Of a stretch of 64,000 nucleotides of DNA, positions 43,418 to 55,469 are shown piece by piece. The notes under the pieces are model-generated. The model saw only the letters and a list, made by a program, of their open reading frames with translations, made no database searches and had not been told where the DNA came from. The translations under genes and the position numbers were made by a program. Where the stretch lies: the NCBI GenBank assembly GCA_013368375.1, contig JAACJP010000003.1, forward strand, positions 620,001 through 684,000, written 5' to 3'. The DNA is from Tricholomella constricta. Lineage: Eukaryota; Basidiomycota; Agaricomycetes; Agaricales; Lyophyllaceae. Each line of letters starts with the position of its first letter. Position 1 is the first letter of the stretch.

Positions 43418-44428
43418 ATGCCCATTAATATCCCTGGGCTGCTCGTTCCATTCCAGCTTCTCTTCAATCCCCGTGTCGTCTTGCCAAGTGTCGTCGTCAA
43501 AGGTGTGTTCTTATGACCCTTCAGTAAAGAATATCTACACCATTTTCGCGCAGCAAGATCTTCGCCATCTTGACTTTGCGGCACTACGGAAAGCTGGCTA
43601 TCGAGGTGCTGTCTTTGATAAAGACAACTGTCTAGTTCGTGTGGCAGCTCTTGCTCTCTTTAATTATGTTCTCAAACTCCTAAATTAGACACGGCCCCAT
43701 AAAGATACAGTGGTCCCGGAAATCCAGGTGGGGTTCATTCAACTCGGGCGGCTGTTCATGTTAATCTTTTGTAATTTAGGAAGCATGGGATGAATGTCGA
43801 AGCACGTTCGGAGAAGGCAACGTCCTTATTGTAAGCAACTCTGCTGGAACCTGGCTGGACCCGGGAGGCATTCAAGTATGTCCTCCCGCACCTGACCCAA
43901 ATATCTTACCATTAACGCAGATCAAAAACGTTACTTTCATAGTGTGAATCCGTGACACACAATACTGGTGTCCCCGTTCTTCGACACAAGTCATTCAAGC
44001 CAGCATACTCGTGTATTACCACGATCCGTGGCTATTTCTCTTCTCTAAGGTTTCCCATCCGCGACGACGAGTTGATCATCGTGGGCGATCGGATATTTAC
44101 AGATGTTGTAATGGCGAACCGAATGCGGGGCTCAAATGACTCTCTGAGATCACCGAAAAAGGACGGAGGGGCTCTTGGGAAAGTGAAGAATGGTACCGAG
44201 GACCGACCCCGAGGCCCGCTTGCAATATGGACGACCGACGTCTGGGAAAAGGAAGCGATGGTAATGAGGTGGTGTGAGAAGAAGCTCGTTGATGTTGTGC
44301 GGCATTGGAGTCACAGCGGAGGGCAAGAACTCGATACGAGTTCGTTTGTCAAAGAATTCGTCGAACCAAAGCCGCTGAGGACAAGTGGAATGATGGCAGG
44401 ACTGTTTGGAAGATTACGAAGCAGTTGA
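43418..44428 (+). CDS. GEP4: Mitochondrial phosphatidylglycerophosphatase GEP4/PGP1
   Basis: Start MPINIPGLLVPFQLLFNPRV, spliced (intron ending GCAGCAAG) to DLRHLDFAALRKAGYRGAVF. HAD-type motifs: motif I VFDKDNCL, continuing TRPHKDTVVPEIQ after an intron with donor GTTCGT; VLIVSNSAGTWLDPGG; and motif IV IIVGDRIFTDVVMANRM. Length and motif order agree with the GEP4 family, which dephosphorylates PGP to phosphatidylglycerol in cardiolipin synthesis at the inner mitochondrial membrane. The C-terminal extension ends FGRLRSS. Starts 89 bp from the divergent clathrin light chain start. Confidence 0.9.
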
Positions 44429-44517
44429 AAACAATACCATGCCCGCACAAGTGGTCGCTTTCAAGGGTTATAGAAACTTGTTAGATCGTAGTGTACATGA
44501 AATAATGATCCATTCTC

Positions 44518-45314
44518 CTAGTGTTTTGCGTGTCTCGAAAATATCTGCATGACGATCTCCTCCGCAATGACCTGCTTCTCCCCCGGCGTGTGGCGTTTGC
44601 AACAGTCAGCGCCCACGCGTTGATGGTAGAGGTCTCGCGCAGCAGCAAGCTTAGTGAAATTCTTCAAGCCAATTGTCATAGTCATGCCAAGCGTAAGCGG
44701 TTCAACACGTTGGCATAACGCCACATACGACGACGCAAGGAAGTAAGGATCGAGATGATATTTGTCCCAAATGGCGATCTTTCGTATGGGGTCGACTTGC
44801 GACGCATGAAGACGTGCGACGGCCAAGGCGCAGACGTCGTCCATTTCATATTTATGGGCGAGGTTGAGAATAGTCATCCAGTCATCCACTGTGGCCGCCG
44901 TGAACGGATGAGAGTTGCTGTGTGGTGAGCATGTCGGATGATGCATGTCAAGGGCAGATATGGAGACGCACGATGGATATAGAACCCAAAGAAGGCGAAC
45001 AAATTCATGCTCGGTAGTTTCGTGCAGAACGAAGGGGTGCTCGTCATCAAAGCCCTGGAAACGCAATTTGCCCGCATATAGTGGTGGTGTGATTATGCGT
45101 AGAACACGAGATGTTTCGTGTAGAACGGACAAGTCGAGCTTGAACAAGGTGTTTTGGACCTGAAGATGGTTAGCCACGACGCAGGTGGCCAAAGAAGGAG
45201 GGATACCCTGATCACGACGTTTCCTTGTGGCATATAGTAGCAAGGATGCCTTCGAGGCCTATCAGAGAGGGGTTGCGCAGGCTGCAAAAGTGGATTTGAC
45301 CGAAGAGCGGGCAT
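44518..45314 (-). CDS. BTB/POZ-domain protein
   Basis: Start MPALRSNPLLQPAQPLSDRP, spliced after VVIR to VQNTLFKLDLSVLHETSRVL. The family signature is HPCYYMPQGNVVIRVQNTLF, as in Agaricomycete BTB proteins, followed by GFDDEHPFVLHETTEHEFVR and a helical part (WMTILNLAHKYEMDDVCALA, IAIWDKYHLDPYFLASSYVA). BTB domains dimerise and recruit cullin-3 ligases in some families; these fungal members are uncharacterised. Paralogue of the gene at 49797-50793. Confidence 0.78.
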
Positions 45315-45315
45315 T

Positions 45316-45624
45316 CTACTTGGTTCGAGGGAACTGACTGGACAGGCTTAGCTGAAGTAAAGGCTTTTGTGTTTCGACACGGAGTTTACGGAGTTCAAGC
45401 CAAAGCATCGCAGGAGGGCAACGTGGTTTCCTGTAGGCCGAACAAAGGACAAGGACGGCCATTTCAGTTGACTTGCGAGGGGCGGAGATACTTACTTCCT
45501 TTTGCAATCGTATCGTGAGAGGATACTCCCACTCGTACTGGGTCAATAGCCCAAGCGCGGGGTTCGTTGCAATGGAATGCATTTGCAGACTTTCAAGTAT
45601 CAGGTGAACGGCAGCACAGTTCAA
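45316..45624 (-). other. Open frame of doubtful status upstream of the BTB gene
   Basis: AVHLILESLQMHSIATNPAL and ALGLLTQYEWEYPLTIRLQK look protein-like, but there is no clear family and no supported splice pattern. Could be a relic or an unrecognised small gene. Confidence 0.25.
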
Positions 45625-45814
45625 GTGCTCGACGCTGACTGCCCAAGTTCCCGGTTCTGGTCATCCATATAGCGAATTCCTCACCATGGGGTATGTTTAG
45701 AAGTATACCCTCCGGACCGCACACGGGAGAATGTAACTTACTGGCATGCCTCGGTCCGCTTGACTGAAGTCTTAAAAGGAACGCCTCAGGGATGCTAATT
45801 CTCCATTACTAACC

Positions 45815-47686
45815 ATGCGCCTTGGTTTATCAACCTTCCTTGGTGTCTTCGCCGCAGCGACATTCTCTTTTGCTTTCCTGGAGGGATCTGGTACGGCGTC
45901 ATGCACTTTGAATGCCTCTGGTGGAGATGATGCCCCCCAATTTCTGAATGCTGTCAAGGCTTGTTCAACCGTGATCATCCCGAAGACCACGACTCTGAAC
46001 ATCGCAACTCGCTTGAACATGACTGGCCTCAGCAATAAACACATCGTAAGGTTCCACTTCTTCCCCAGTGTCAACGCTGACCTGTTCTTTTCAAGGATCT
46101 CGCAGGAACTATCAGGTTTACACCAGACATCCCATACTGGACGGGAGTATGTATCTCACCACAAGACAGAGTTCTGGCTTGTTTATAATTTTCATTCATC
46201 TCAGAACGCGTTCTTCTTCCCTTTCCAGACCCAGGTCACTTTCTGGATTCTTGGAGGCAAAAACATTACCCTAAACGGAGGAGGAACCCTTGACGGTGCT
46301 GGTCAGGTGAGCTGCTGCCTCATGCTATGGTATTTCTCGGGTTAGACATGGATTAATGATGTTTTTCTTTCTATCAAGGCCTGGTATGATGAATTGTGAG
46401 TCCATATTGATAACTTGCATTGAGTACAGGTGCGATATATTCGTAGTGCAACAAACTCTACTTTGCTGCGCCCGATTATCTTGACAATATCGCAAGCGAC
46501 CGACGTATTCGTGGAAGATATCTCCATGATTAACGGGCCTGAATGGCACAATCTAGTATGTTTTGATATCTGTACAAATAGGATCTAAGCTCCCCTCGCC
46601 TAGATCAACGAAAGTAAAAATGTGGTATTTCAAAGCATCAATATCAGCGCAGCGTCTACGTCGTCACGTAGAGCAGCCAACACCGATGGATGGAACATCT
46701 ACCGCAGCGATAATGTCGTCATCAAGGACTCTATCATCAACAATGGTGACGATTGTGTATCATTTAAGCCAAGTAGGTCTTTCGAACTGTTCAGAGTTTT
46801 GTGTTGCCTGAGTTGCCATAGATGCCACCAATGTTCTAGTCGCAAACCTTGACTGCACTGGCTCTCAGTAAGTCAGATCTCCGACCGCTCTGAACTTCGA
46901 ACTCTTAGGCCATTGATCGACGAGCAGTGGGATATCTGTCGGGTATGCATATGGACTTGAGTGTCGGGTTTACGTTTTTTAATTCTCTGTACTCCAGATC
47001 CTTAGGCCAGTTTCCCGGTATGTTCGACATTGTAGAGAATGTCACCGCCACGTAAATTCCTTATACATGATCTCTTTTTCCCGTGAATACAGTATTGACT
47101 TCAACTTTACTCCAGGAATATAAAAATGTCCAACGCTCAGAACGGCGCAAGAATTAAAGCCTGGGCTGGTCCAAACGTCGGAAGTGGAATTGTCAAGAAT
47201 ATCACATTTGATCGATTCATCCAGAGCAAGGTCGACCACCCTATGATCATTGATCAGGTAGTTTTTGACTCAATAATGAGACTCGACGATCTAGAAACGA
47301 AAATTGAATTTGACCTATAGTGCTATATGACAAACGCAACGGCGTGCGCCCAGTTCCCTTCCAACACATTTATTCAAGACGTCTGGTTCAATAAGTAAGT
47401 CGTTTGTGTTTTCTCTGCAGGTTGTGCCCGCTGGAACCGTTTACAGCATCTCCGGGTCATCGACCGGTTCAGTCGTGGCTGCGCTCTTATGCTCGCCAGA
47501 TGGGCGTTGCAATAACATCAATGTGAATGACCTCAATCTGTCGTAAGTGTCTGCCAACAAACAGCCGCTTGATGCTCTGATAAGTCCCTCGCAAGACCTC
47601 CTTCAGGCGTGGCGAAGTATACGTGCCAAAATGTGATAATTGGAGGAAACTCTGCATCTCTGTTCCCAGTCTGTACTACGACATGA
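45815..47686 (+). CDS. Secreted GH28 polygalacturonase-family enzyme
   Basis: Start MRLGLSTFLGVFAAATFSFA, a signal peptide. Many small exons. Family motifs: NTDGWNIYRSDNV; INNGDDCVSF (catalytic Asp pair); HGISVG, assembled across two introns; and ARIKAWAG (RIK). The single-copy right-handed beta-helix repeats are evident (WILGGKNITLNGGGTLDGAG, VEDISMINGPEWHNL). The C-terminus is CQNVIIGGNSASLFPVCTTT. Pattern suggests an exo-acting pectinase or rhamnogalacturonase attacking plant cell-wall pectin; sub-specificity not assigned. A 15-nt exon (46929-46943) between introns of 60 and 54 nt carries most of HGISVG. Confidence 0.87.
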
Positions 47687-48131
47687 TTCTTGATTATAAT
47701 CATGGGCCTGAATGATTCCAATGACTGCCGTGAAAACCATCATGCATCCAGCTGGCATGAAAGCGCTCTGTGTCAGATACTAGAAGGCTCCGTGGCTTTG
47801 CTCCCACAATAATGTTCAAGTGGAGGCTGGCCAGGCTCCCTTCATCCAACGTCCACAGCTGTGCAGCACCATCGTGAATTATTTGGAGCCCTGATCATCG
47901 ATCAGTGTTCATAGCTTCATGTTCACAGGCTAAGTAATGGGTTCAACGTAACCGAGGCAGTGGTCGATGTCGCAAAACCAGCTTCAAAGGAAAAGCTCCC
48001 GTAATGAAAGAATTCGAAAATGCAAGAGGGAGAACTTTGGGTGGGCCGAGACCGCGCGTTCTACGTGACTATTTGTGGATGTGTAATGTTGAGGGTGTTA
48101 GACTTTTTCCAAGCGCGCATGGACATCCCCT
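47687..48131. other. Intergenic, nothing recognised
   Basis: About 440 bp separating the pectinase and the TMEM223-like gene. Short frames only. Confidence 0.4.
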
Positions 48132-48917
48132 ATGCAGTCCGTTCTCACCAGGTCGAGCTGGTTTACTCAGCTCTGTCGTTTGCGAAGTGCGAAATCCGCC
48201 GTACCTTCAACGTTAGTGGAAACCAAGCCACCACTATTCTACCGATATCCGCCATGGTGGGCTCGTTGGACTTGGGGCCTCATTGCCTGTGATATTTTCA
48301 TGACGTTGGTTCATTTCGTCCACGTTCCTAATATGAAACTGAAGCGTTGTTAAAGAGGATCGGCTATCGAGCTTACCTATAACCATTGGTCGACTCTAGC
48401 CTCTGACCTTGAAAACTCGGCTCAAAAACTGAAGGGAGAAGACGCACTAACCCCCGAGGAATATGTTTTGCGACCTGGCTGGCAACGCACAGGGCTATGC
48501 GTAGCTCACTTAGCATTCGGCGCTGGGATTGCAGCGGCACTCCTGGTCACCCAGATACGCTTTGTCCGTACTTTTGCCATACTCCCACCGTCGGGGTCCG
48601 AAGGTCGACGCGTCTTTCTACAATGCGCCCATAACTTCCGGAAGAACGGAATTGTCTTTCCCCTGGGTAAATGCTCGCTGAAGGATGGGAGGAACGAGAC
48701 GGAGATGATTTTCAGGGTGGCTGGCGAGAGAGGCCACTGGCATCTGGGCTTCGATGATTCCATCATCAATGGCCGCCGGGTTCCATTACCTCAGGCTCGT
48801 GCAGAAGTCTTAGCAGACTGGGAAGGCAAACGCGTTGCCAAATCTTCATCAAAGCCCAAGTTGACATTGGACAGTCGGTGGAAGAGTGGACCGATCCGGA
48901 GAGCTGTAGGGAATTAA
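48132..48917 (+). CDS. TMEM223-like mitochondrial membrane protein
   Basis: Two exons, 48132-48304 and 48356-48917, intron 51 nt; 244 residues. The N-terminus MQSVLTRSSWFTQLCRLRSA is a plausible presequence, followed by FYRYPPWWARWTWGLIACDI (first helix). After the intron, IELTYNHWSTLASDLENSAQ and a second helix LCVAHLAFGAGIAAALLVTQ, then the globular part FRKNGIVFPLGKCSLKDGRN and IFRVAGERGHWHLGFDDSII. Two helices followed by a beta-rich domain match TMEM223, an assembly factor of mitochondrial cytochrome oxidase in animals; the fungal assignment is by architecture and some motifs. Confidence 0.55.
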
Positions 48918-49796
48918 TCGGGTCCCGCTGTACACATGTCCATTTACTTCCAATTCCCCACCAACTTCTGTGGGCATCAACAAACACGACGGCTGGTCTG
49001 GAGTTGGCATGAACCCTTTCGTCGAACAACAACCTTGCTCATGAATCTGGTAAACTCGGCAACCCCGTGAACGCCTTAAAAGCAGGGACACTCGTCTCCT
49101 GGAATTTCACACCTTTGTTCTGCTAAGCTCTACACCTGCAAACAGCTACCGATTGACGTGTATAAAGTAGTGTCCCATGACCAATTTTTGAGCTTAGAGA
49201 GTGGATACGCACTAGCTTCGTCAACAATGGACTAGGTACAATCTGGTGCGCTCTTCGGGAAGTGGGATTCGTAACCATTACCTCGAGGCTTGACGCGTGG
49301 TGTCTGAGCGGTCTAAACTAAAGTGCAGTCGCTACCCAACACGGCGCAATAGTAGTGTATGCTCAAGTGTGTATCCCCAACACGTGGGAGTCACATTGAA
49401 TAACCTTGACAGATGCTAAACTGAGTCTATGAATATACGAATCCGCAGCTACGTCCACAGGGCTGCACAGTGCACAGGTTGAACACTTTTCTGCTCAGAA
49501 AAGAATTTTGCGAAGCTTTCTCAATCAGAACATGACTCCGCAACGGTGTCTACCATCATCCTAAATGTAGAAACGCCGAACATCCGACGCATTCTGAGGC
49601 GCGGTGGATCTTATGTCAACTCAGGCCTTTCGACCCGAATTTCCTCATAGCACATCTAGACGCTCAAGATTGCAGATGCGAGCGTTACATGGACGCATCG
49701 GCTACACGTGCTGAGAATGGATGTATACAAAAGCCCATCGTGGAGTAAACCAAAAATCATCCCCTCCTTCAAAAGCGTCGACATCTTTGAGCATCG
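48918..49796. other. Intergenic, nothing recognised
   Basis: About 880 bp with short frames on both strands. No conserved coding or RNA feature was seen. Confidence 0.4.
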
Positions 49797-50793
49797 ATGG
49801 CAGATACGACCGAGGAACAAGAATTTAAACAACTTCAGCGCCACCCTTGCTATTATCTCAATGGAGGAGATGTACATTTCCTCGTAAGTAGCGCCAGGGA
49901 TGTTTATATCACGATACACGCCTGATTTGATCTGTTCAGGTCGGAAATCAGCTTTTTCGAGTGCATCGATATTTTTTTGAACGGGAGTCTCGAGTCTTCC
50001 GTGAACAGATTGAACTTCCGACGCCTCCTGGACGACCTCGCCAGGGAGACGACGAGTCCGTAGCGATCGTTTTGGATGTACCTCCCGTCAGCTTCGAAAA
50101 GTTTCTCGGAGTGTTTTACAATCCGTCAGTATTTCGGACTTTATTATGGCGGCACAATCTCACACATGCATCAGGAGGTACTCGGTTTATGATTGGGACA
50201 GTGATGATTGGATTTCCATTCTGGAGCTTGCCGACAAATGGGAATTTGATGAGGTCAAAAACTTGGCCGTCCGCGAGCTGGAGAAGCAAGAAATCTCCTT
50301 GATTCCCAGGATCGCGCTGTATCAGCAATTCAAGATCGATCACATGCTCCTTGTTCCATTATACGCCAAACTATGCAGCCGACCCGAAGCCCTCGACGAG
50401 GACGAGTCTAATATAATCGGAATGAAGACCACAGTGCTCATTTTCAGAGCCCGCGAACGCCTTCGGGCTCAACCGTCGTCGGACGGCGGCAGGAGTCCGC
50501 TTCCACCTGGCCTGGAGAAGGAAGATGTCGAGCACACAATCACGACCCTTCTTGCTATCCGCACTCCTATCGCCTCGCCGACCGAAGGACGAACTGGTGA
50601 GGCACCCAGTATGCGTGGGCGATGGGCCCGTCAACTTCTCCTGCCCCAAAAATTATGCTGATGAATTTTGACGTTAGAAACCTCCGGGAAAGGCAAAGGT
50701 GACAACGGTGGACAAAACCCTGTGCCAAATCGTGCGGTCAACAAGAATGCGAACGGAAGGACAGGGCGGCCAGTCGGGCCAGTCAAAAACTAA
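49797..50793 (+). CDS. BTB/POZ-domain protein, paralogue of 44518-45314
   Basis: Start MADTTEEQEFKQLQRHPCYY continuing LNGGDVHFL; an intron in the same place as in the other BTB gene joins to VGNQLFRVHRYFFERESRVF. Then PPVSFEKFLGVFYNP, an intron, RYSVYDWDSDDWISILELAD, KWEFDEVKNLAVRELEKQEI and YQQFKIDHMLLVPLYAKLCS. The tail is Pro/Gly-rich and basic (KPPGKGKGDNGGQNPVPNRA) after a last intron, ending GPVKN. Shared HPCYY motif and domain order show common origin with the gene at 44518. Confidence 0.8.
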
Positions 50794-51047
50794 TACATTG
50801 ATCCCTTATGTATATAGAAAAGCAGTTGCCTTCATTTTTTGACTCGGTTGGTGCTCTCCAAAATGTCAAGAGAAGATGTAGCCCTTCTCGGCGGCAGAAT
50901 CAGGTGTTGTATGGCGACAACATGGTTCAGCAATTACGTATAAAAATCACTTCGAGGGCGATAAGTATATAAGTCTGCTGCCCGACTCAAGCTGCCCCTC
51001 ACCTCTGCCTCCTGGCACTCATCAACATTCAACAATTACGCCGTAGC

Positions 51048-52190
51048 ATGGAATCAATTCTCGATGTTACTGTCAATTCACTCGCAACTCACGTTGGAAT
51101 CATATACGACGGTCAGGGTGATCATAGAGACGCTTCACAGAGCCAAATGCTCAAGATACAGGTGAGAGACGATGCGTAGTTCGCCTTCTGACCCATCACC
51201 TTCTCCTTGACAGCTGAGCATACTTCAACGGAAACCACGGCACGAGCAGTCGCCCATTCACCAGTGAGCACTGAGCATCGCTTGCGACTCGTGAACAGGT
51301 TCTGTGAGCGCTGATCATTTCCCCACTTGACAGTGAATTTGCTGCGAAATATATGCCTGTTCTGGTCAAAAAGTATCGGGCCAACACAGGAGTTTTGAAC
51401 TCGTTCATGACTCTGCTAAATGTGATATCCTACACGTAAGTTCTGCCCTCTCAAGGCGTGTCCTTCACCTTTAATCTGCATTTTCTGCCTATCTAAGATA
51501 AATTTATCGTCAATCAGGCCCTATTTCATTCGTTTCACGCGGACTCGGGCAGGACAAGGTCTTGCTGCTCTCCAGGCTAAGAGAACAGCTGACTCCGCTT
51601 CCGCCATTGATGGCATGACAGCCGACGAAGTCGCAGAGATTGGACAGTTTCTATCAACTCTCCTTGTTCTACAGGGGACGGCTGGCATCGAGGAAGCAGA
51701 CAAAGCGGTTCTCATCCCAAAGTTGAAGCAATGGGAGCGGACATTTCTGGGGAGGCTGGCTTCCGATACGAGTGGAAGGTGTCTCGCCCTCCTGACGGAC
51801 AATGCGTACGTGTCTATATTGCAGCGATGAATTGTTGATCAGCTAAGCACCGGAGGGGATAGAACGATGCGCCCCATGATGCAATCCGTCAAAAGCATGC
51901 TTGAAAGAAGTCTAGATAGTTGTGGGGCACCAAATTGTGAACGTTCACACCAAGAGAACGGTTCAGAGCTGATGCAGTGCGCGAGGCAAGTGTTTTGCTG
52001 ATTATGTACCGCGAAGGATTTTTATGAACGTCGCGTGCATTGGTATTAGATGCAAATCAGTGGTCTATGTGAGTGATATATGGATCATCGGTTCAGCCTT
52101 CTCTCAATGGGCGAACCTGTAGTGCGGGGCAGATCACCAGAAGAAAGCGTGGGCCCAGCATAAGACAGTTTGCTTTGCGGCGACTTTCTG
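51048..52190 (+). CDS. MYND-type zinc-finger protein
   Basis: Start MESILDVTVNSLATHVGIIY; several exons (51048-51161, 51214-51263 and onward) with FAAKYMPVLVKKYRANTGVL, TADSASAIDGMTADEVAEIG, KQWERTFLGRLASDTSGRCL. The C-terminal MYND finger is CGAPNCERSH, LMQCARCKSVVYCGADHQ, KKAWAQHKTVCF, ending AATF. To build it, exon ...51985 must join a 19-nt exon (52050-52068) and then 52123-52190. The first of these introns (51986-52049) begins GCAAGT and ends TTAG: a GC-AG intron. MYND fingers bind short proline motifs in partner proteins. The N-terminal helical part is common in Agaricomycete MYND proteins of unknown role. Confidence 0.78.
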
Positions 52191-52755
52191 AGGTCCCTGC
52201 ACGCGGCCTTGTATCCTCTCCCCATGTTTTCCAAATGTTTTCGAGCCAAATTGACGGGAGTTGTTCCAGTGAGTGGAAACAAAGTTTCCAGATGCCCGAT
52301 ACTGTCAGGCCCTGCAAAAAATGTGTTCGCACTGTTGTGGGAATACGGTTCACCGTGCCAACATTAAAGCGCGCGTCACCAAGACATGAACAGTTCACGC
52401 TCGGTAACTCGAACTCCAGTAGGGATGTAGCGGGCTTTGCGGATGAAACGGCGTACTACGTTACTACGTACAAAGTCACGGTACTAATGTTATTCGTCCC
52501 TATCTCAATACCACGTGGCAGACTTACATCATCACATCAGGAAAAATAAAGTGGTTTAAAGCATAACATGAACATTGTTTTAAGTTTTGAGCTCGAAGTT
52601 GGGAGTCGGGAAGATGGACTCCAGTCGTTTTTAATTTCCTCCCACTAGTCTGCCCCGTCACGCTCTCTCTTTCTCTCTCTCGAGGTTCATACCCCCTCGA
52701 ATGCAAATTTTCCCCCAAGTTCTGGCTAATCCTGCTGTCTGCCAACTCCTGAGCC
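52191..52755. other. Intergenic, nothing recognised
   Basis: About 560 bp. A CT-rich run (52665-52685) near the next start codon may be part of its promoter. No coding seen. Confidence 0.4.
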
Positions 52756-53615
52756 ATGGTCCATTGTCCGGAGCCCCTCGAAAAGGTAGACCGCGTTGTT
52801 GGAAGTAAATCAGCCCACTCATCTGACGTATCTTTAGATCTTCCAGAAGGTGGAGGAGGAAAGCGAGCGACGTGCTCAGGAGGATGTTGCACAGGCTATA
52901 GAGCTGAACAAAAACGAAGGAGCATCTGCAGCAAAGCAAGCTAAGAACCGTCGGCGAGGGAGCATTTCGATTACTCGTTTTGGCCAGGTGAGTATCCTCT
53001 TCCAACCCTTACCTCTTTCTATACATATTAATCTCTTCCACAGCTGGCGGACGAGTCTTCAAAACTTTCTCAGGGTCCGCCGACCCCTACCCTCTCAACG
53101 ATTGCATCACGGTCTGCCTTCTATCAGGCACAAGCTGCAGTGAGTCGCGCTTCATTATTTATGCGAGTTGTCAATTAAGGCCCTTTTGAAAGAATGATAG
53201 TACTAAATCCTTCGCTTCTGGTGCATCTGCACACCTGGGCGATGAGGACGCCCATGTGGAAGACAACCATGTTACACAAATGCTTCACATTGCTGGCCGT
53301 CAAAGCATTTCAAAGGCAATGGGCGGTCTCCTTCCTCGGAGGCTGAGCCGTGCTCGTTCCACCAATATTCTTGTTGGAGAAGCGAACGTAATCATCGGGG
53401 TATCAGTTGAAGAGGCGACGGTGGAGTCCACAGAAGGTGTCGAGGCGAGTCAAACAGTTGTTCATGCCCCAGGTGCACTTCGAAATCAGCCTTCGCGACT
53501 CACGATGGCAGGTTCCTCGCCGGCGAGGAATAGCTGGGTAGCAAAGGCCAAAGGTTTCACGCAGAAATTTCGTCGGAAAAGCAAGGCCTCTAGTCCCAAT
53601 GCATCCCCTCATTGA
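52756..53615 (+). CDS. Uncharacterised Ser/basic-rich fungal protein
   Basis: Start MVHCPEPLEK, then introns of about 50 nt; joined segments IFQKVEEESERRAQEDVAQA with IELNKNEGASAAKQAKNRRR, GSISITRFGQLADESSKLS, STIASRSAFYQAQAA and a long last exon with VEDNHVTQMLHIAGRQSISK, LPRRLSRARSTNILVGEANV and the basic end AKGFTQKFRRKSKASSPNAS. Mostly disordered with RRGSISI and RRLSRARS patterns that look like basophilic kinase sites. Family unknown. Confidence 0.6.
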
Positions 53616-54030
53616 TTATCTCTTGGACATCGTCGCTTTAATGGGTTTCTTATCTTATATCTTTGTGTGGATTTTTGGTTGTCATTTTTTCTTGTTTTTC
53701 ATGCCTTGTCTTTCATCCATTGTCCTGCTGCATCTTCTTAATATGATCGCTGTTCACTGACCTTCTTTGACAATCGCGCTGTGACCAATGGCAAGTCACG
53801 TCACCCGGTCCAACAATTATGGCCAACTGGACCCTGTCGGACTCAAACAAAAGGGTCAAACGTGGCTTCCGAAATAAAATCGCTCAGGTTCATTCCACGG
53901 CCCCATGCTGGGTGTCACTCGATCCCCACCAGCTTTCTTCTAGTCAACGCCACTTACTGCCCTCTTGAATATTTCAGCCAGCTCAATCACGTTATTACTT
54001 CTCCTTGCTGTCCCACAATTCAGATACGTA
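53616..54030. other. Intergenic, nothing recognised
   Basis: T-rich 3' flank of the preceding gene and the 5' flank of the next. No coding or RNA feature seen. Confidence 0.4.
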
Positions 54031-54835
54031 TGGGCTTTTCATCTCACGCAAAGCGGGTCAGTTCATCTACTTTAACCCTGGCGTTTGATATTAATGTGCA
54101 CTACAGAAGGTATCCCAGGATAGCGACTTCCCGCGTACTTTCTCGTGGTCAACATCTTTCGATACCATTCAGAGCCGGAAACCATACGCTCAATCCATTC
54201 CAAGCGATATACCGAGATTCGATGTCTTTGAAACCGTTCTTGATATTGCGCCTACGATAACTGCTATCTTGGACCGGACGACACTAAACGTCGACTTTGA
54301 TTATTCTTGCCTGGATGAACTTGACGATCAACTTCTCTTCTTCCCAACCGACGCCTTTGCTGCTATCTGCTGGGCAGAAGCTGTGGACAAATCAGCAGGC
54401 CCTTATCCTGGCCACCTAGAAAGCAGGGTGCCTGAGAAAAGCAACGAACAGGTTGAAGGTCTTGGCGCTTCTTCAGACGAGTCGGAATCCGACTCCGATG
54501 AATGTCATTCCTTCAACGAGGACACCATCCCATTACTAGAGATACAAACCTGCAGCGATATCGTCGATGCTCCTGCGATGACCTTAACTGTGAGTGTCCA
54601 GCCTGCCTTTTTAGACGCGTCTCACGAGCCAAGTGAAAAGATCGAGACAAAGAGACAAGTCCTGACCTCTTTTGAATTCGTGACCCTTGAACACCGGCCC
54701 ACACAATTCAATCCTGCAGAGTCTATTGGATACTTCCCGGTGCCCAGTTACCAGCACAAGGTCAAAACCACTGGCATTGGCGCATTCTGCACCTATCTTC
54801 ATCTCCATCGCAGAAAGTCGTCGGTGGTCACATAG
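54031..54835 (+). CDS. Uncharacterised acidic protein
   Basis: Start MGFSSHAKR; an intron (GTCAGT...ACAG, about 50 nt) joins to KVSQDSDFPRTFSWSTSFDT. Then DVFETVLDIAPTITAILDRT, DYSCLDELDDQLLFFPTDAF and an acidic Ser-rich stretch GASSDESESDSDECHSFNED. Ends YLHLHRRKSSVVT. No recognised domain. The splice model keeps one frame and is preferred to the longer unspliced frame. Confidence 0.55.
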
Positions 54836-55469
54836 CCATAGTCGTGAACTTCCCTCCCACTCATCTGAGTACAATTTATCGACAATCTCTCCCTTCTTTG
54901 TGAGGACTTTTTTAGCCTTGACTATGTAACCGGTAGACCATGTAATCACACTTGTTGCTGTACCTATTAGTTTTCTTTTTTGCTGCTTGCGCAATCTGCT
55001 GCCTCGGGCCACCCTTCTCGTCTAATATTTTGTTTCCTTTCGCGAACCAGGACCTTCAAGGCCACGCAGTGCATTTATACTGTTGTGAATTCTGAGTGAA
55101 TCCCTATAATTATCCGTATTCGATCAAAAATCTCTGCATCGGGTTCGAGCGCAAGATCTTTTGATTCGACTTCGCAAAATGTCACAACCTACCAGTCCAA
55201 TGCAAGGACACCGTTACCCATGCTAGCTCACGCAGCGCCCCTGAGTTTCGTTGGAGATTGGGAACCTGCCTGGCATCGAATCGTGGCTGAAGGGGAAGGA
55301 GGATCAGGCCAGAACGTAGAATCCGGTCTTCATTGCCTGAAAACGTCAAGGTTGGATACTATGGTACGCAATGGTCTTAAGGACGTTGCCCTTGCCACAA
55401 CCTGAGACCTGGATAGATTTAAATTGAAATACATGTTAAATACAGTACATTCATGAACGGCAGGCGCGA
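54836..55469. other. Intergenic between convergent genes, nothing recognised
   Basis: About 630 bp between two convergent genes. A frame at 55220-55405 (HAAPLSFVGDWEPAWHRIVA) is short and unsupported. Confidence 0.4.
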